DNA from: Thalassotalea_B sp049613795
GTDB taxonomy: Bacteria; Pseudomonadota; Gammaproteobacteria; Enterobacterales; Alteromonadaceae
Direction of reading: 5' to 3'
Length of the DNA: 64,000 nt
Assembly: GCA_049613795.1 (NCBI GenBank)
Contig: JBMZCX010000004.1
Span: 12,389-76,388 of the forward strand
Both the position numbers and the translations under genes were made by a program. Positions 52,218 to 61,729 of the stretch are shown piece by piece; the stretch's first letter is position 1; each line of letters starts with the position of its first letter. Under the pieces are notes generated by a model. That model made no database searches. It was not told the origin of the DNA and was given only the letters and a program-made list of their open reading frames with translations.

Positions 52218-53042
52218 CTACTTTTTAGGTGCTAGTTTCGCCTGCTGCCAATAAGCTTCAAGCTGCTCAAGATCATGCTGTTCAAAGCTTTGATTACTTG
52301 CACTTACTTGTTGCTCAACATTATGAAAACGCTGAGTAAACTTTTGATTGGCTTGACGTAGAAGTTGCTCGGGGTCTTGTTTGGCATGACGCGATAAATT
52401 TACCACAGCAAACATTAAGTCGCCAAGTTCTTCTGCAAGCCTTTCAGGGCTTTGATGCAGTTCTTCTTTAACTTCTTCAACCTCTTCAACTACTTTAGCG
52501 AATACATCGTCAATGTTGTCCCAATCAAACCCCACATGCGCGCAACGTTTTTGAATTTTAGCCGCTTGAGAAAGCGCGGGTAAATTTTTAGGAATATCAG
52601 CCAAAATACTAATGTCTTCACTTTTATTTTTATGCTGCCTTTCTTTAGCTTTTTCATTTTCCCAGTTAGCTTTAATAGCAGCGTCTGTTAACAGCGATTT
52701 ATCGCCAAAAACATGGGGGTGACGGCGAATTAACTTTTCACAAATTGCCGCTACTACGCTGTCAAAATCAAAACATTGTTGCTCTTGCCCTAATTGACTA
52801 TAAAATATTACCTGAAACAATAAGTCACCAAGCTCTTTTTCTAATTCACTGAAATCTTGCTGTTCAACCGCTTGAGCTACAGCCTCAGCGACTTCGTATG
52901 CTTCTTCAATCGTGTGGGGAACAACCGTTTCAAAAGTTTGTTTTAAATCCCAGGGGCAACCTGTTTCAGGATCACGAAGTTGCGCCATAATCCAACGAAG
53001 TTTTTCTATTGAAGCGGTACTCTCAATATTCACGTTTAGCAT
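52218..53042 (-). CDS. mazG: Nucleoside triphosphate pyrophosphohydrolase MazG
   Basis: A 274-residue enzyme with tandem MazG domains, each with an EExxE(12-28)ExxD metal site: TIEEAYEVAEAV with ELEKELGDLLFQ, then EEVEEVKEELHQ with EELGDLMFAVVN. It hydrolyses NTPs to NMPs and removes aberrant dNTPs; in E. coli it also affects (p)ppGpp levels and programmed death. It lies 5 nt downstream of relA on the same strand, matching the relA-mazG neighbourhood of E. coli, but the mazEF toxin genes are absent. Confidence 0.95.
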   Translation of the reverse strand: MLNVNIESTASIEKLRWIMAQLRDPETGCPWDLKQTFETVVPHTIEEAYEVAEAVAQAVEQQDFSELEKELGDLLFQVIFYSQLGQEQQCFDFDSVVAAICEKLIRRHPHVFGDKSLLTDAAIKANWENEKAKERQHKNKSEDISILADIPKNLPALSQAAKIQKRCAHVGFDWDNIDDVFAKVVEEVEEVKEELHQSPERLAEELGDLMFAVVNLSRHAKQDPEQLLRQANQKFTQRFHNVEQQVSASNQSFEQHDLEQLEAYWQQAKLAPKK

Positions 53043-53047
53043 AAACT

Positions 53048-55243
53048 TTATTTCCTCACAGCTTCAACAACATCGTCAAGCTGTAAAAACTTATTAAGTA
53101 GGCGGCTTAAGCTTTCATTGTCAGCAATTTCTATATGAATAATCATAGTCGTTACCGGCTTATTACGATCAGAATGGCTTTCTAGCCCCACAATTAATAA
53201 CCTTTCGTTGGCAATAATCGTTGAAATATCGCGCATCAGCCCTTGACGGTCATAAGCGGTAATTAAAACAGTTGCTTTAAATACACCGCTACTTTGTTCT
53301 CCCCATTGCACCTCAACTTCACGTTCAGGGTGTTGAAGTAATAAATTTGCCAATTGATCACAATCTTTTCGATGAACCGAAATACCACGGCCTTGAGTAA
53401 TAAAGCCTGAAATTTCATCCCCCGATACCGGCTGGCAACATTGCGCCATATGCGTTAATAAATTACCCACACCTGACACGGTAATGCCATTACTGTCTGC
53501 TTTATTTTTTTGTGTTGGCTGTGTTTGGCTAACTAAACTTTGTGGGTCAAGCTCTTGCTGCAGTTTGGTTTTATTATTTTGCTGCTGCAAAAAGTTAACC
53601 ACTTGCTGTAGCCGCGCATTACCAGAGCCAATTGCCGCATACAAATCATTAACCGTATTCATATTAAATTTTTCAGTTGCTGCACTTATATTAACGTGTG
53701 CAAGGCCATGTTTTTCTAGCTCCTGCTCTAATTGCTCTTTACCTTGCGCAATGTGCTTATCGCGATCTTGCAGCTTAAAAAAGTGCTGAACTTTGGCTCG
53801 TGTGCGTGAAGCGTGTATATATTTAAGATTAGGATTTAACCAATCACGACTTGGGTTCGGATTTTTACTAGTGAGCACTTCAACTTGGTCGCCCGTTTTT
53901 AGCCTATGCGTAAAAGGCACTATACGACCCGACACTTTAGCACCTATACAGCAGTGGCCAACGTTTGAGTGGATATAATAAGCAAAGTCTAATGGTGTTG
54001 AACCTGCAGGCAAATCTATAACGTCACCATTGGGGGTAAACACATAAATACGATCTTCGAATACTTGGCTGCGTAGCTCGTCAAGTAACTCACCACTTTC
54101 ACTTACATCATCTTGCCATTGTAAAATTTTTCTCAGCCAACTGACTTTTTCATCAAACCCCGTCGCTTTCCCGCTTGCCGTGCCTTCTTTATAACGCCAA
54201 TGGGCTGCAACGCCTAATTCGGCATCGTCATGCATTTGTTGAGTGCGAATTTGCACTTCTACAGATTTCCCCTGTGGCCCTAAAACAACCGTATGAATAG
54301 ACTGATAACCATTAGGTTTCGGTGTGGCAACATAGTCGTCAAATTCATCAGGAAAGTGTTTCCAGTTGGTATGTACTATTCCTAGTGCGCCATAGCAGTC
54401 TTGCAACTCTTCAACCACAATTCGCACCGCTCGCACATCAAAAAGCTGCTCAAAGTCGAGCGACTTTTGTTTCATTTTTTTCCAAATACTGAAGATATGT
54501 TTTGGGCGCCCATACACTTCCCCTTTAATGGCCAACTCTGATAGTTTTTTTGATAGTCCGTCAACAAAGTCGACCATGTACTGCTCTCTATCTAAGCGCT
54601 TTTCAGCCAGTTGTTTAGCTATTTTTTTATACACCTCAGGGTGTAAATAACGAAAGGCAATATCTTCAAGTTCCCATTTTAATTGCCCGATACCTAAACG
54701 ATTAGCAAGAGGTGCATAAATATTTTCTGTTTCTTTTGCCGCTAATACTCGGGTCTCTTCATCATAATTTTTAACAATACGTAAATAACATAAACGTTCA
54801 GCTAGTTTAATAACTACCGCACGAACATCTTCCACCATAGCCAATAACATTTTACGAATATTGTCTATTTGGTTACTGGCTACTTGGCTAGTTTGGTTCT
54901 GTTGTAAAGTACGAATAGCATCCATCTTGCTAACGCTTTGAACCAAGACTAAAACATTATTCGAAAAGTTGTCTTCGATGTACAACAAGTCAATTAATTG
55001 ATATTCATATAAAGAAGAAAGGAAGGCTGCCACAAGCGAGTCGGTATCTAAATTCAGTCCAGCAAGAATTTCAACCATTTCAAAGGCTTTAGTTTCGCAT
55101 TCAGCATTACCATTAAAACTATTTTTTGTTTGTGCCCATAAAGCTTCCATCGCTTGGCGCTTTACATCCGTTAACTCTAAAGCGTTTAACCAATGCTCAA
55201 AGCTTGTTTCTGACATCTGATGTGATTTTCTTACCGAAACCAT
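53048..55243 (-). CDS. relA: GTP pyrophosphokinase RelA
   Basis: A 731-residue stringent-response synthetase. Domains in order: degenerate HD region (about 60-180; no HD pair is visible, as in E. coli RelA, so no hydrolase is expected), synthetase (about 250-370, with FDDYVATPKPNGYQSIH), TGS (about 405-470, RIYVFTPNGDVIDLPAG), then helical, zinc-finger (CC and CDQ) and ACT domains. The start MVSVRKSHQ aligns with E. coli MVAVRSAHI. It makes (p)ppGpp on ribosomes holding uncharged tRNA. Confidence 0.97.
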   Translation of the reverse strand: MVSVRKSHQMSETSFEHWLNALELTDVKRQAMEALWAQTKNSFNGNAECETKAFEMVEILAGLNLDTDSLVAAFLSSLYEYQLIDLLYIEDNFSNNVLVLVQSVSKMDAIRTLQQNQTSQVASNQIDNIRKMLLAMVEDVRAVVIKLAERLCYLRIVKNYDEETRVLAAKETENIYAPLANRLGIGQLKWELEDIAFRYLHPEVYKKIAKQLAEKRLDREQYMVDFVDGLSKKLSELAIKGEVYGRPKHIFSIWKKMKQKSLDFEQLFDVRAVRIVVEELQDCYGALGIVHTNWKHFPDEFDDYVATPKPNGYQSIHTVVLGPQGKSVEVQIRTQQMHDDAELGVAAHWRYKEGTASGKATGFDEKVSWLRKILQWQDDVSESGELLDELRSQVFEDRIYVFTPNGDVIDLPAGSTPLDFAYYIHSNVGHCCIGAKVSGRIVPFTHRLKTGDQVEVLTSKNPNPSRDWLNPNLKYIHASRTRAKVQHFFKLQDRDKHIAQGKEQLEQELEKHGLAHVNISAATEKFNMNTVNDLYAAIGSGNARLQQVVNFLQQQNNKTKLQQELDPQSLVSQTQPTQKNKADSNGITVSGVGNLLTHMAQCCQPVSGDEISGFITQGRGISVHRKDCDQLANLLLQHPEREVEVQWGEQSSGVFKATVLITAYDRQGLMRDISTIIANERLLIVGLESHSDRNKPVTTMIIHIEIADNESLSRLLNKFLQLDDVVEAVRK

Positions 55244-55383
55244 AAAACTATGTCACCTCTCCTGTGTGTTCAAACAATATTTTCTAGTGATAACCCAGCA
55301 TTTATAAACTATTTATTTCAATTTAATTATGCCATGATACGTCCTACGCAATAACACAATATTACACTAAAACACTGTGAATA

Positions 55384-58182
55384 ATGCATAAAATAAGCCT
55401 GAAAGATTGGGTAATTTTACTCACTATCGTTCCAACAACATTAATTGGGATAACTCTTGCTGGTTATTTTTCTTATAGCCGTTATGCCGAGTTAAATAAT
55501 TACTTGGTTGAACGTTCCTCCAGTATAATTGAACCTTTAGCCATAACGAGCACAGAGGCCATTCTTACTAATCAACGTGAAAAATTACGCCATATATTAG
55601 GTTTTGCGCATCGCAGTCAATCAACTATTGTAAAAAGCATTACTGTCTTCACTAAAGATAATCAATTATTTGTGACCAGTGCCTATCATGGCAACGTATC
55701 TTCTATGCGTTTAGCTGCAGGTGCTAACATTCCCATTCATACCACTGTTACCGAAAAAGAAGACTACTTAATTTTCAGAACGCCAATAGTAAATGAAGCA
55801 AGCAACGATAGTCTTATAAATACTAATGAGGGATCTCAAGCAACGATTGGTTATATCGCGATGCAAGTCGATAAAAATCAAATTAAGTTTGACCAGCAAA
55901 GCCAAGCACTCGTTGCTTTTAGTATTGTTTTATTTGGCGTGTTAATTAACGCCATTTTTTCGATTAGACTCATTAAAAATGTAACTCGCCCTGTCAGTTC
56001 AATGGTATTAGCCGTTGATCGCATTCGAGAAGGGAAGCGAGAAAGCCGTATAAGTGGCCAACTTATTGGAGAGCTTAACTTTCTAAAAAATGGTGTTAAT
56101 GCCATGGCCCAATCGTTAGGAGATTACCATGATGAAATGCAAAAAAGCATTGACCAAGCAACACTCGATTTACGAGAAAGTTTAGAGCAGTTTGAAATTC
56201 AAAATGTGCAATTAGACATAGCAAAGCGACGCGCACAAGAAGCTAATAAAGTTAAGTCTGAATTTCTAGCCAATATGAGCCATGAATTACGTACACCGTT
56301 AAATGGGGTTATTGGGTTTACTCGGCAAGTGTTAAAAACACCTCTGTCTAATACTCAACGCGATTATTTACAAACAATTGAACGTTCTGCGGGCAACTTA
56401 CTCGCCATCATTAATGATATTCTCGATTTCTCTAAATTAGATGCAGGTAAAATGGTGATTGAAAATATACCATTTTCACTAAGAGCCTCTGTCGATGAAG
56501 CCATTACCTTATTAGCTCCTAGTGCTCATAAAAAGAATATCGAACTTTCATTGCGTGTTAAGCAAGATCTACCTGATGCATTTATTGGCGATGCTATGCG
56601 AATTAAACAAATATTAATTAACTTAGCCAGCAACGCCATAAAGTTTACTGACACAGGTACTGTCACTATCGAAATAAGTGGTGAATTACTTAACAACAAA
56701 ATAGCACAATTAAAAGTGTCTGTTGTTGACAGTGGTATTGGTATGAATAAAGCACAACAAGACACTATTTTTGAAGCTTTTGGTCAAGCAGATAAAAGTG
56801 TAACTCGTCTTTACGGTGGCACTGGGCTTGGCTTAGTTATTTCACAACGCCTAGCCACTGAAATGAACGGTGACATAGGCTTTATCAGTGAAGAAGAACA
56901 TGGCTCCACTTTCTGGTTTACTTTCGAATGTGAACAAAATAAAACCGCTGAAAACAGAATATATCAACCACAATCACTTAAAAATAAGCAAATACTTTAT
57001 TTTGAAACGTATTTGCACAGTAGGCTTGCCACTACTGAAATCATGGAAAGCTGGCAAATGCTCGTTACTCCTGTCAGTAACCTTGAACAAGTAAATAATG
57101 CTCTAAATAGCCATATTCACTATGACTACGCGTTAATTGGCCACGACGTAACACCAATCGCATTAAATGAATTAAAGCAACTCATCACTTCTATAAAAAG
57201 CGACATTCCGTCAATACATTTAGCAATAAATAGCAATTCCCCTAATTTGCAAGAAGCCCTTATCGCAATTGGTGCTAATAGCTGTATTAGCAAGCCGATA
57301 ACCGCTGAACGACTTGCCAAAGTGTTATTTTCAAATAAAGACACCATCGCAACAAGCATGACAGATAAAGATGAAACAATATTGCCTATAAAAGTGCTTG
57401 CAGTTGACGATAATGAAGCTAATTTAAAGTTGCTCAATGCTCTACTACACGAACAAGTGTCGGAAGTCACACTCGCTAATAATGGTAAAAAAGCCGTTGA
57501 ACTTTGTAAAAGTGAGAAGTTTGCGCTGATCTTTATGGATATACAAATGCCTGTTATGGACGGCGTATCAGCACTTAACCATATAAAAAGCAGTACATTT
57601 AACGATCAAACCCCCATTATTGCCGTAACGGCACATGCACTAAGTGGTGAAAAAGATAAACTATTAAAAGAGGGCTTTGACTCGTACATGACTAAGCCTA
57701 TTGATGAAGCAATGTTAAAGCACATTATTTACGAACATTGCGATCCTGACTTATTTGGCCAGCAAGCGTTGCTAGTAGATGGCGTTAAAACAAAAGAGCA
57801 AGAGCTACTACTGCCTAAAAGTATATCTACAAGTGCTATTGACTGGGATCTTGCCATTAAAAGAGCAGGACAAAAAGAAGCTCTCGCAAAAGAAATGTTA
57901 CAAAGCTTAGTAAGTAGCTTACCTAGTACTAATCAAGATATTGTCAGTGCCATTTCCGACAAAAACATTGGTCAGCTAAAAACAGTGATTCATAAACTAA
58001 ATGGTGCTTGTTGTTACTCGGGAGTGCCTGCCTTAGGCCGCATTGTACATCAAATTGAAACTGACTTAAAAAAAGGTGAATCTATAGACAGTTTAGAGCC
58101 TGAATTTTTTGAATTATTTGAACAGATAGAGCATGTTATGGCTGAAGCGCCAGCGCTGCTTGAAAGGTTTGATAATGTTTAG
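55384..58182 (+). CDS. barA: BarA hybrid sensor histidine kinase
   Basis: A 932-residue tripartite kinase: membrane helix (about 12-32), a periplasmic sensor, a second helix (about 177-197), HAMP, histidine kinase (phospho-His in ANMSHELRTPLNG), ATPase (GIGMN, GTGLGL), a receiver (about 680-790, Asp in FMDIQMPVMDG) and a C-terminal HPt domain (His in VIHKLNGACCYSGV). BarA phosphorylates UvrY/GacA to drive the CsrB small RNAs. It is divergent from relA, as in E. coli, without the intervening rlmD. Confidence 0.93.
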   Translation: MHKISLKDWVILLTIVPTTLIGITLAGYFSYSRYAELNNYLVERSSSIIEPLAITSTEAILTNQREKLRHILGFAHRSQSTIVKSITVFTKDNQLFVTSAYHGNVSSMRLAAGANIPIHTTVTEKEDYLIFRTPIVNEASNDSLINTNEGSQATIGYIAMQVDKNQIKFDQQSQALVAFSIVLFGVLINAIFSIRLIKNVTRPVSSMVLAVDRIREGKRESRISGQLIGELNFLKNGVNAMAQSLGDYHDEMQKSIDQATLDLRESLEQFEIQNVQLDIAKRRAQEANKVKSEFLANMSHELRTPLNGVIGFTRQVLKTPLSNTQRDYLQTIERSAGNLLAIINDILDFSKLDAGKMVIENIPFSLRASVDEAITLLAPSAHKKNIELSLRVKQDLPDAFIGDAMRIKQILINLASNAIKFTDTGTVTIEISGELLNNKIAQLKVSVVDSGIGMNKAQQDTIFEAFGQADKSVTRLYGGTGLGLVISQRLATEMNGDIGFISEEEHGSTFWFTFECEQNKTAENRIYQPQSLKNKQILYFETYLHSRLATTEIMESWQMLVTPVSNLEQVNNALNSHIHYDYALIGHDVTPIALNELKQLITSIKSDIPSIHLAINSNSPNLQEALIAIGANSCISKPITAERLAKVLFSNKDTIATSMTDKDETILPIKVLAVDDNEANLKLLNALLHEQVSEVTLANNGKKAVELCKSEKFALIFMDIQMPVMDGVSALNHIKSSTFNDQTPIIAVTAHALSGEKDKLLKEGFDSYMTKPIDEAMLKHIIYEHCDPDLFGQQALLVDGVKTKEQELLLPKSISTSAIDWDLAIKRAGQKEALAKEMLQSLVSSLPSTNQDIVSAISDKNIGQLKTVIHKLNGACCYSGVPALGRIVHQIETDLKKGESIDSLEPEFFELFEQIEHVMAEAPALLERFDNV

Positions 58183-58196
58183 AGCAGGTTGAAAAT

Positions 58197-58442
58197 TTAT
58201 CTCACTTTAATATTTGGGGCATTGTCAATTTCGCCATCTTCAGAAATAACAGCAATCCCATCATTACATCTTAGTACCGCTAAATTTTGGCCATTCTCGC
58301 TTCGCACAAATGCAAGCTCATAGCCAAACTTACCCAGGCTGCTGGCTGAAAACTTTTGGGCTAAAGAAAGTTTATTCCACCATTCAGATTGCTCTGGCGG
58401 TTCCCTTCTTCTGTCAACAATTGGTTTATTGAGCGACTGCAT
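58197..58442 (-). CDS. Hypothetical protein
   Basis: A protein of 81 residues from the ATG at 58442 (a longer frame from 58481 is possible). Its start is MQSLNKPIVDRRREPPEQSEWWNKL, followed by a SLAQKFSASSLGKFGYELAF helix and a beta-rich end with ISEDGEI. No signal peptide or membrane segment. It resembles small Alteromonadales conserved hypothetical proteins near barA, but I cannot name a family. Convergent with barA, 14 nt apart. Confidence 0.55.
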   Translation of the reverse strand: MQSLNKPIVDRRREPPEQSEWWNKLSLAQKFSASSLGKFGYELAFVRSENGQNLAVLRCNDGIAVISEDGEIDNAPNIKVR

Positions 58443-58506
58443 AATACTACCCGTAATTAAAATAAAAACAGAGATATACACAGTATAGTCTAGGATAGAT
58501 AGATTA

Positions 58507-58698
58507 CTAATAACTATTTAATATAAGATCATTAACCACCATAAATGACTCACAGGGATCGTCTGCCCCCATAAAATAATTTTCGTCTGATATAAGACCT
58601 TCTTTACCAAAAAAGCCTGTTAATACTTCAATAGCTGTTTGTGATGTACCTAGCTTTTTACTCACTAATATTTGCTTATAAGCAGCAAGTAATCCCCC
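58507..58698 (-). pseudogene. Possible gene remnant (63 codons, no start)
   Basis: On the minus strand an open stretch runs from the codon after an in-frame TGA (58699-58701) to TAG at 58507-58509. It reads LLAAYKQILVSKK, TAIEVLTGFFGKEG and MGADDPCESFMVVN, which looks protein-like. The only candidate start is an internal GTG with no ribosome site. It may be the tail of a decayed gene, or a short gene starting at that GTG. The rest of the gap 58443-58777 holds only a weak hairpin near 58692-58716. Confidence 0.35.
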
Positions 58699-58777
58699 TC
58701 ACTAAAGCAAGAGGGATAAAAACTACTTATAGCGGAATGTAAATAAAAAAGAGAGAACATTCATGCGCTATTTTCTC

Positions 58778-60664
58778 TTATTCACTATCGTCTATTTTCT
58801 TTTGTTCTTCAGCCTGCTGAATATAGCCGCCGGCCTCTTCATCTGCCTTTAACAGCGCTGCAGCATCAGGTGTTACAGGTATAGCACGAGACTTTTGATT
58901 AATTTCGTGTATTTGCGACGCATTGGTTAAGTCTCTTTCACTGGTGATTGCAGCAATAGATTCTCTATCTTTTAAGAAGCGCATAACATCACTACGAATA
59001 CCACTTAATTCATCATCACTTTTATGCATTTCTAAAATAAAACGTGGGTACTCTAAATTTCGCATCCCCGTTGATGCAAAAGTGCTAGACACTACACGGC
59101 AAGCAATAATCCAAGGAGTAATACTTGAACGAACAAGAGTATTTTCAGAGCGCGTTGAGTCATGAATACTCGCCCCTGTAGAAATTTTTGACTCAGTAAA
59201 AGTACCTTCAATTTTTAAATAAATTAAATGGCTTTCAAACTGCATTTCAGCAAAAAACAAATGAGCCGCATTTGACAATATCCGCCCGAATGCCCTGAAT
59301 AAAAAGCCCACTAAGACTAAATGGCTTATCGAACTAAAATAGCCTGTTGTTTCTTGTAAGTTTGCTTCACTAAACGGGTTTCCAGTATGACTACTAAAAT
59401 AGCTATAAACGTCAGAAGCAGTAAATGCTAATAATAATGTAAAAATAGCACTCACCAAGAAGAAAATATTACCTGAAATTAAGCTAATTAACCGGCTTTT
59501 TTCAAACGTTTTCCCTAAGTTCATCTCAGTAAATTTAGGTTGAATTTCTTGGATCATTTCGCCAAAAAAGCTACCTTTACCTTCAACTTGCTCTTTCAAT
59601 TTAGGGATCAATTCTTGGTAAACACGATTGGGGACTTCTTTATAACGACGGTTCGCCATCACTAAATTATCTAAATTAATAAATATTTCATTCGGATGAA
59701 CAGACTCTTGCCAATTTTCACGTAATTCGGACACTTCCACTTTAGGATCTGCATGATTTAACCGTTTTCTCAACATTACCGCAATTAAGCTACTAATGAG
59801 TGCAGCACCAACGAGTAACGATAATAGGTAAAAAATAGTATGGGGTTCAGGTAGATAAGCCACATAGCGATCAATAGTCGCTAATGAGGTATTCGTTGAA
59901 TTCAATAAATATTGAAAACCTAAGCCAATAAGTACAGGTAATAAAATAGCACCAAGGACAACACGTATTAATTCCATGTTATCAATACTGGCTATTTTTT
60001 TATCTGCCATTCGGTTAATGCTAGCACCCACGGCATGCCATGTAAGCAATAGGTATAAGGTCAATAATATTGAATAAATAGGAAAAATATAGCTGCCTAC
60101 TTCACCTGCAAACCCCGCCAAAGAGACAAACGCAACTAAGCCATAACTGATGAGCGCAACCAATGTTTTTGCCCAAGCACCAAAAAGACGTTGCGCCATA
60201 TTTCTTACTGGGTATGGCATGTAGGTTAAGCGAGGAAAAATACTATGAACAAAACGCGCTAAAAAACCCTGAGGCTCAACAAACGTTGAGTTTTTACGCC
60301 CCATTAGCATTTCAGTTAATTCTTGTTTGTTATAAGCAACGTAAGGGGTTTCTTCTTGTGCTGTGCTTGATTCTGAACGGCTTTTATTCTGTGCTAATGA
60401 AGTGGGATGATTTCGTCCAACAAAATAGCGTAACATCGCAATAATACCGCTAGAAGCAGTAGAAATTCCACCGCCGAGTAATAGCAAGCCAAAAGCAACT
60501 AAAATCCAGCCGTTAATCGGTTCATTTTGTACTAGCTGTGCTGCCGAAATAAGTAAATAAATGCCAATAATACTAACAATACCTCCTCGAATAGCAGTAA
60601 CTAAACCTTCCTTTTTAAAGGGGTTTTTTAACCCTAAATCGATGGAACCGTAATCAAATGCCAT
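58778..60664 (-). CDS. Large multi-spanning membrane protein of unknown function
   Basis: A 628-residue protein with about eight hydrophobic segments (roughly 22-44, 52-77, 167-186, 190-212, 233-255, 275-298, 393-416 and 440-462). Cytoplasmic stretches lie between, and the C-terminal region (about 470-628) is soluble and charged. I do not recognise the family. It begins MAFDYGSIDLGLKNPFKKEG and is preceded by AAGGAGTATTAA. The gene upstream on the same strand encodes a CSD-TM2 protein, separated by a long hairpin; the two probably form a conserved module of unknown function. Confidence 0.7.
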   Translation of the reverse strand: MAFDYGSIDLGLKNPFKKEGLVTAIRGGIVSIIGIYLLISAAQLVQNEPINGWILVAFGLLLLGGGISTASSGIIAMLRYFVGRNHPTSLAQNKSRSESSTAQEETPYVAYNKQELTEMLMGRKNSTFVEPQGFLARFVHSIFPRLTYMPYPVRNMAQRLFGAWAKTLVALISYGLVAFVSLAGFAGEVGSYIFPIYSILLTLYLLLTWHAVGASINRMADKKIASIDNMELIRVVLGAILLPVLIGLGFQYLLNSTNTSLATIDRYVAYLPEPHTIFYLLSLLVGAALISSLIAVMLRKRLNHADPKVEVSELRENWQESVHPNEIFINLDNLVMANRRYKEVPNRVYQELIPKLKEQVEGKGSFFGEMIQEIQPKFTEMNLGKTFEKSRLISLISGNIFFLVSAIFTLLLAFTASDVYSYFSSHTGNPFSEANLQETTGYFSSISHLVLVGFLFRAFGRILSNAAHLFFAEMQFESHLIYLKIEGTFTESKISTGASIHDSTRSENTLVRSSITPWIIACRVVSSTFASTGMRNLEYPRFILEMHKSDDELSGIRSDVMRFLKDRESIAAITSERDLTNASQIHEINQKSRAIPVTPDAAALLKADEEAGGYIQQAEEQKKIDDSE

Positions 60665-60703
60665 TTAATACTCCTTACTTACTTTGACAAACTTTACACA
60701 AAA

Positions 60704-60747
60704 AAATATAGCGTTTATAAAACTATATTTTATAAGACGCTATATTT
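60704..60747 (-). other. Long bulged hairpin between the TM2 gene and the 628-aa membrane gene
   Basis: AAATATAGCGT pairs with ACGCTATATTT (11 bp) and, inside it, TTATAAAA pairs with TTTTATAA (8 bp) around the loop CTATA, with one bulged G. The 19-bp stem lies 40-83 nt before the ATG of the downstream gene and could be an attenuator, processing site or terminator. Confidence 0.6.
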
Positions 60748-60791
60748 AAAATTATTTTTACTGATAATAAATTGTTAAGTGAGTTATTCAC

Positions 60792-61235
60792 TTAAAACCA
60801 AGGTTTACGGCCAACCACATAAGTTTGTTCAAACTCTTCGTCTGATTTCACTAAATAAAGAATAAATTCAACAAACGCAATAATACCAATAACCATTGAA
60901 GGGAAACCAAGTAAAATAAAACCAAAAATAAAGGTCAACAACATGATCACACCCTGCTTGGTGTAACCTAAATAAAATTTATGTGCGCCAAAAGCACCTA
61001 GAAAAAAAGCAAACAAAGCAGCGCCTATCTTTTTAGAACCACCAACAGAAGTATGCGAGTCTGAATAAATAGCTTCCGCATCGTCACCATTAGCTGAAAA
61101 ATCTACTGCACTGCCAACATTTGGTAATGTAGCGCCTTTCCATTGAGATACTTCGAAATTGTAGCGATTACCGTCATCTCCAGAAATAACACCCGAGCGA
61201 CTTTCTTCATTATAATCAAGAATTTTACCTTTCAT
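60792..61235 (-). CDS. Cold-shock-like fold plus TM2 domain membrane protein
   Basis: A 147-residue fusion. Residues 1-57 (MKGKILDYNEESRSGVISGDDGN...) have the length and strand order of a cold-shock domain but lack the aromatic RNP motifs, so nucleic-acid binding is doubtful. Residues 68-135 are a TM2 domain, with two helices and the signature GAFGAHKFYLGYTKQG. TM2 proteins are small membrane proteins of mostly unknown role. The gene lies upstream of the 628-residue membrane protein gene and downstream of acpS. Confidence 0.85.
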   Translation of the reverse strand: MKGKILDYNEESRSGVISGDDGNRYNFEVSQWKGATLPNVGSAVDFSANGDDAEAIYSDSHTSVGGSKKIGAALFAFFLGAFGAHKFYLGYTKQGVIMLLTFIFGFILLGFPSMVIGIIAFVEFILYLVKSDEEFEQTYVVGRKPWF

Positions 61236-61347
61236 CTCTTACTCCATTAATTCATTTTTATAAAAATGTTATAAACCTTATTAAAACTAATTGATTTAAA
61301 AGAAAAAGTGAACTCTTTTTTACAATAGATTAATGCGCTAAAAGCCA

Positions 61348-61728
61348 TTAACAAGACAAAACAACAAAGGCCGTGGCATATAAAGTTTCATCAGACAAAG
61401 AAACATGCCACGTTGTTGCACCTTTTTCTTGGGCAATCGACAGTGCTTTTTCAGTCAACGACAAAATGGGCTGACCGCTGTCTAAAGAATTTATTTCAAT
61501 ATGTTGAAATGAAATCCCCGCAGCAATCCCTGTCCCCAGCGCTTTGGCTGCTGCTTCTTTTGCCGCCCAGCGTTTAGCTAAGAAAGCGTCTGACGCTTTA
61601 ATAGTGCTATAACGTTGATATTCCTTTTCTGTTAACACACGCGTCGCAAGTTTTTGCTTAGTGGGCTCAGCCATATTTTCAATACGACTGATATCAACAA
61701 TGTCAGTGCCAATCCCAATAACTGACAT
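61348..61728 (-). CDS. acpS: Holo-[acyl-carrier-protein] synthase
   Basis: A 126-residue enzyme (ATG at 61728; same length as E. coli AcpS) that attaches phosphopantetheine to acyl carrier protein. The metal site is in GIGTDIVDI (Asp) and KRWAAKEAAAKALGTG (Glu). Its start is 1 nt after the pdxJ stop, as in the enterobacterial era-recO-pdxJ-acpS operon. A longer TTG start at 61746 is unlikely. Confidence 0.95.
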   Translation of the reverse strand: MSVIGIGTDIVDISRIENMAEPTKQKLATRVLTEKEYQRYSTIKASDAFLAKRWAAKEAAAKALGTGIAAGISFQHIEINSLDSGQPILSLTEKALSIAQEKGATTWHVSLSDETLYATAFVVLSC

Positions 61729-61729
61729 A

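Noticed and set aside
53048..55243. Missing HD hydrolase motif in RelA as a mutation
   Set aside because: RelA of gammaproteobacteria normally lacks hydrolase activity; SpoT supplies it.
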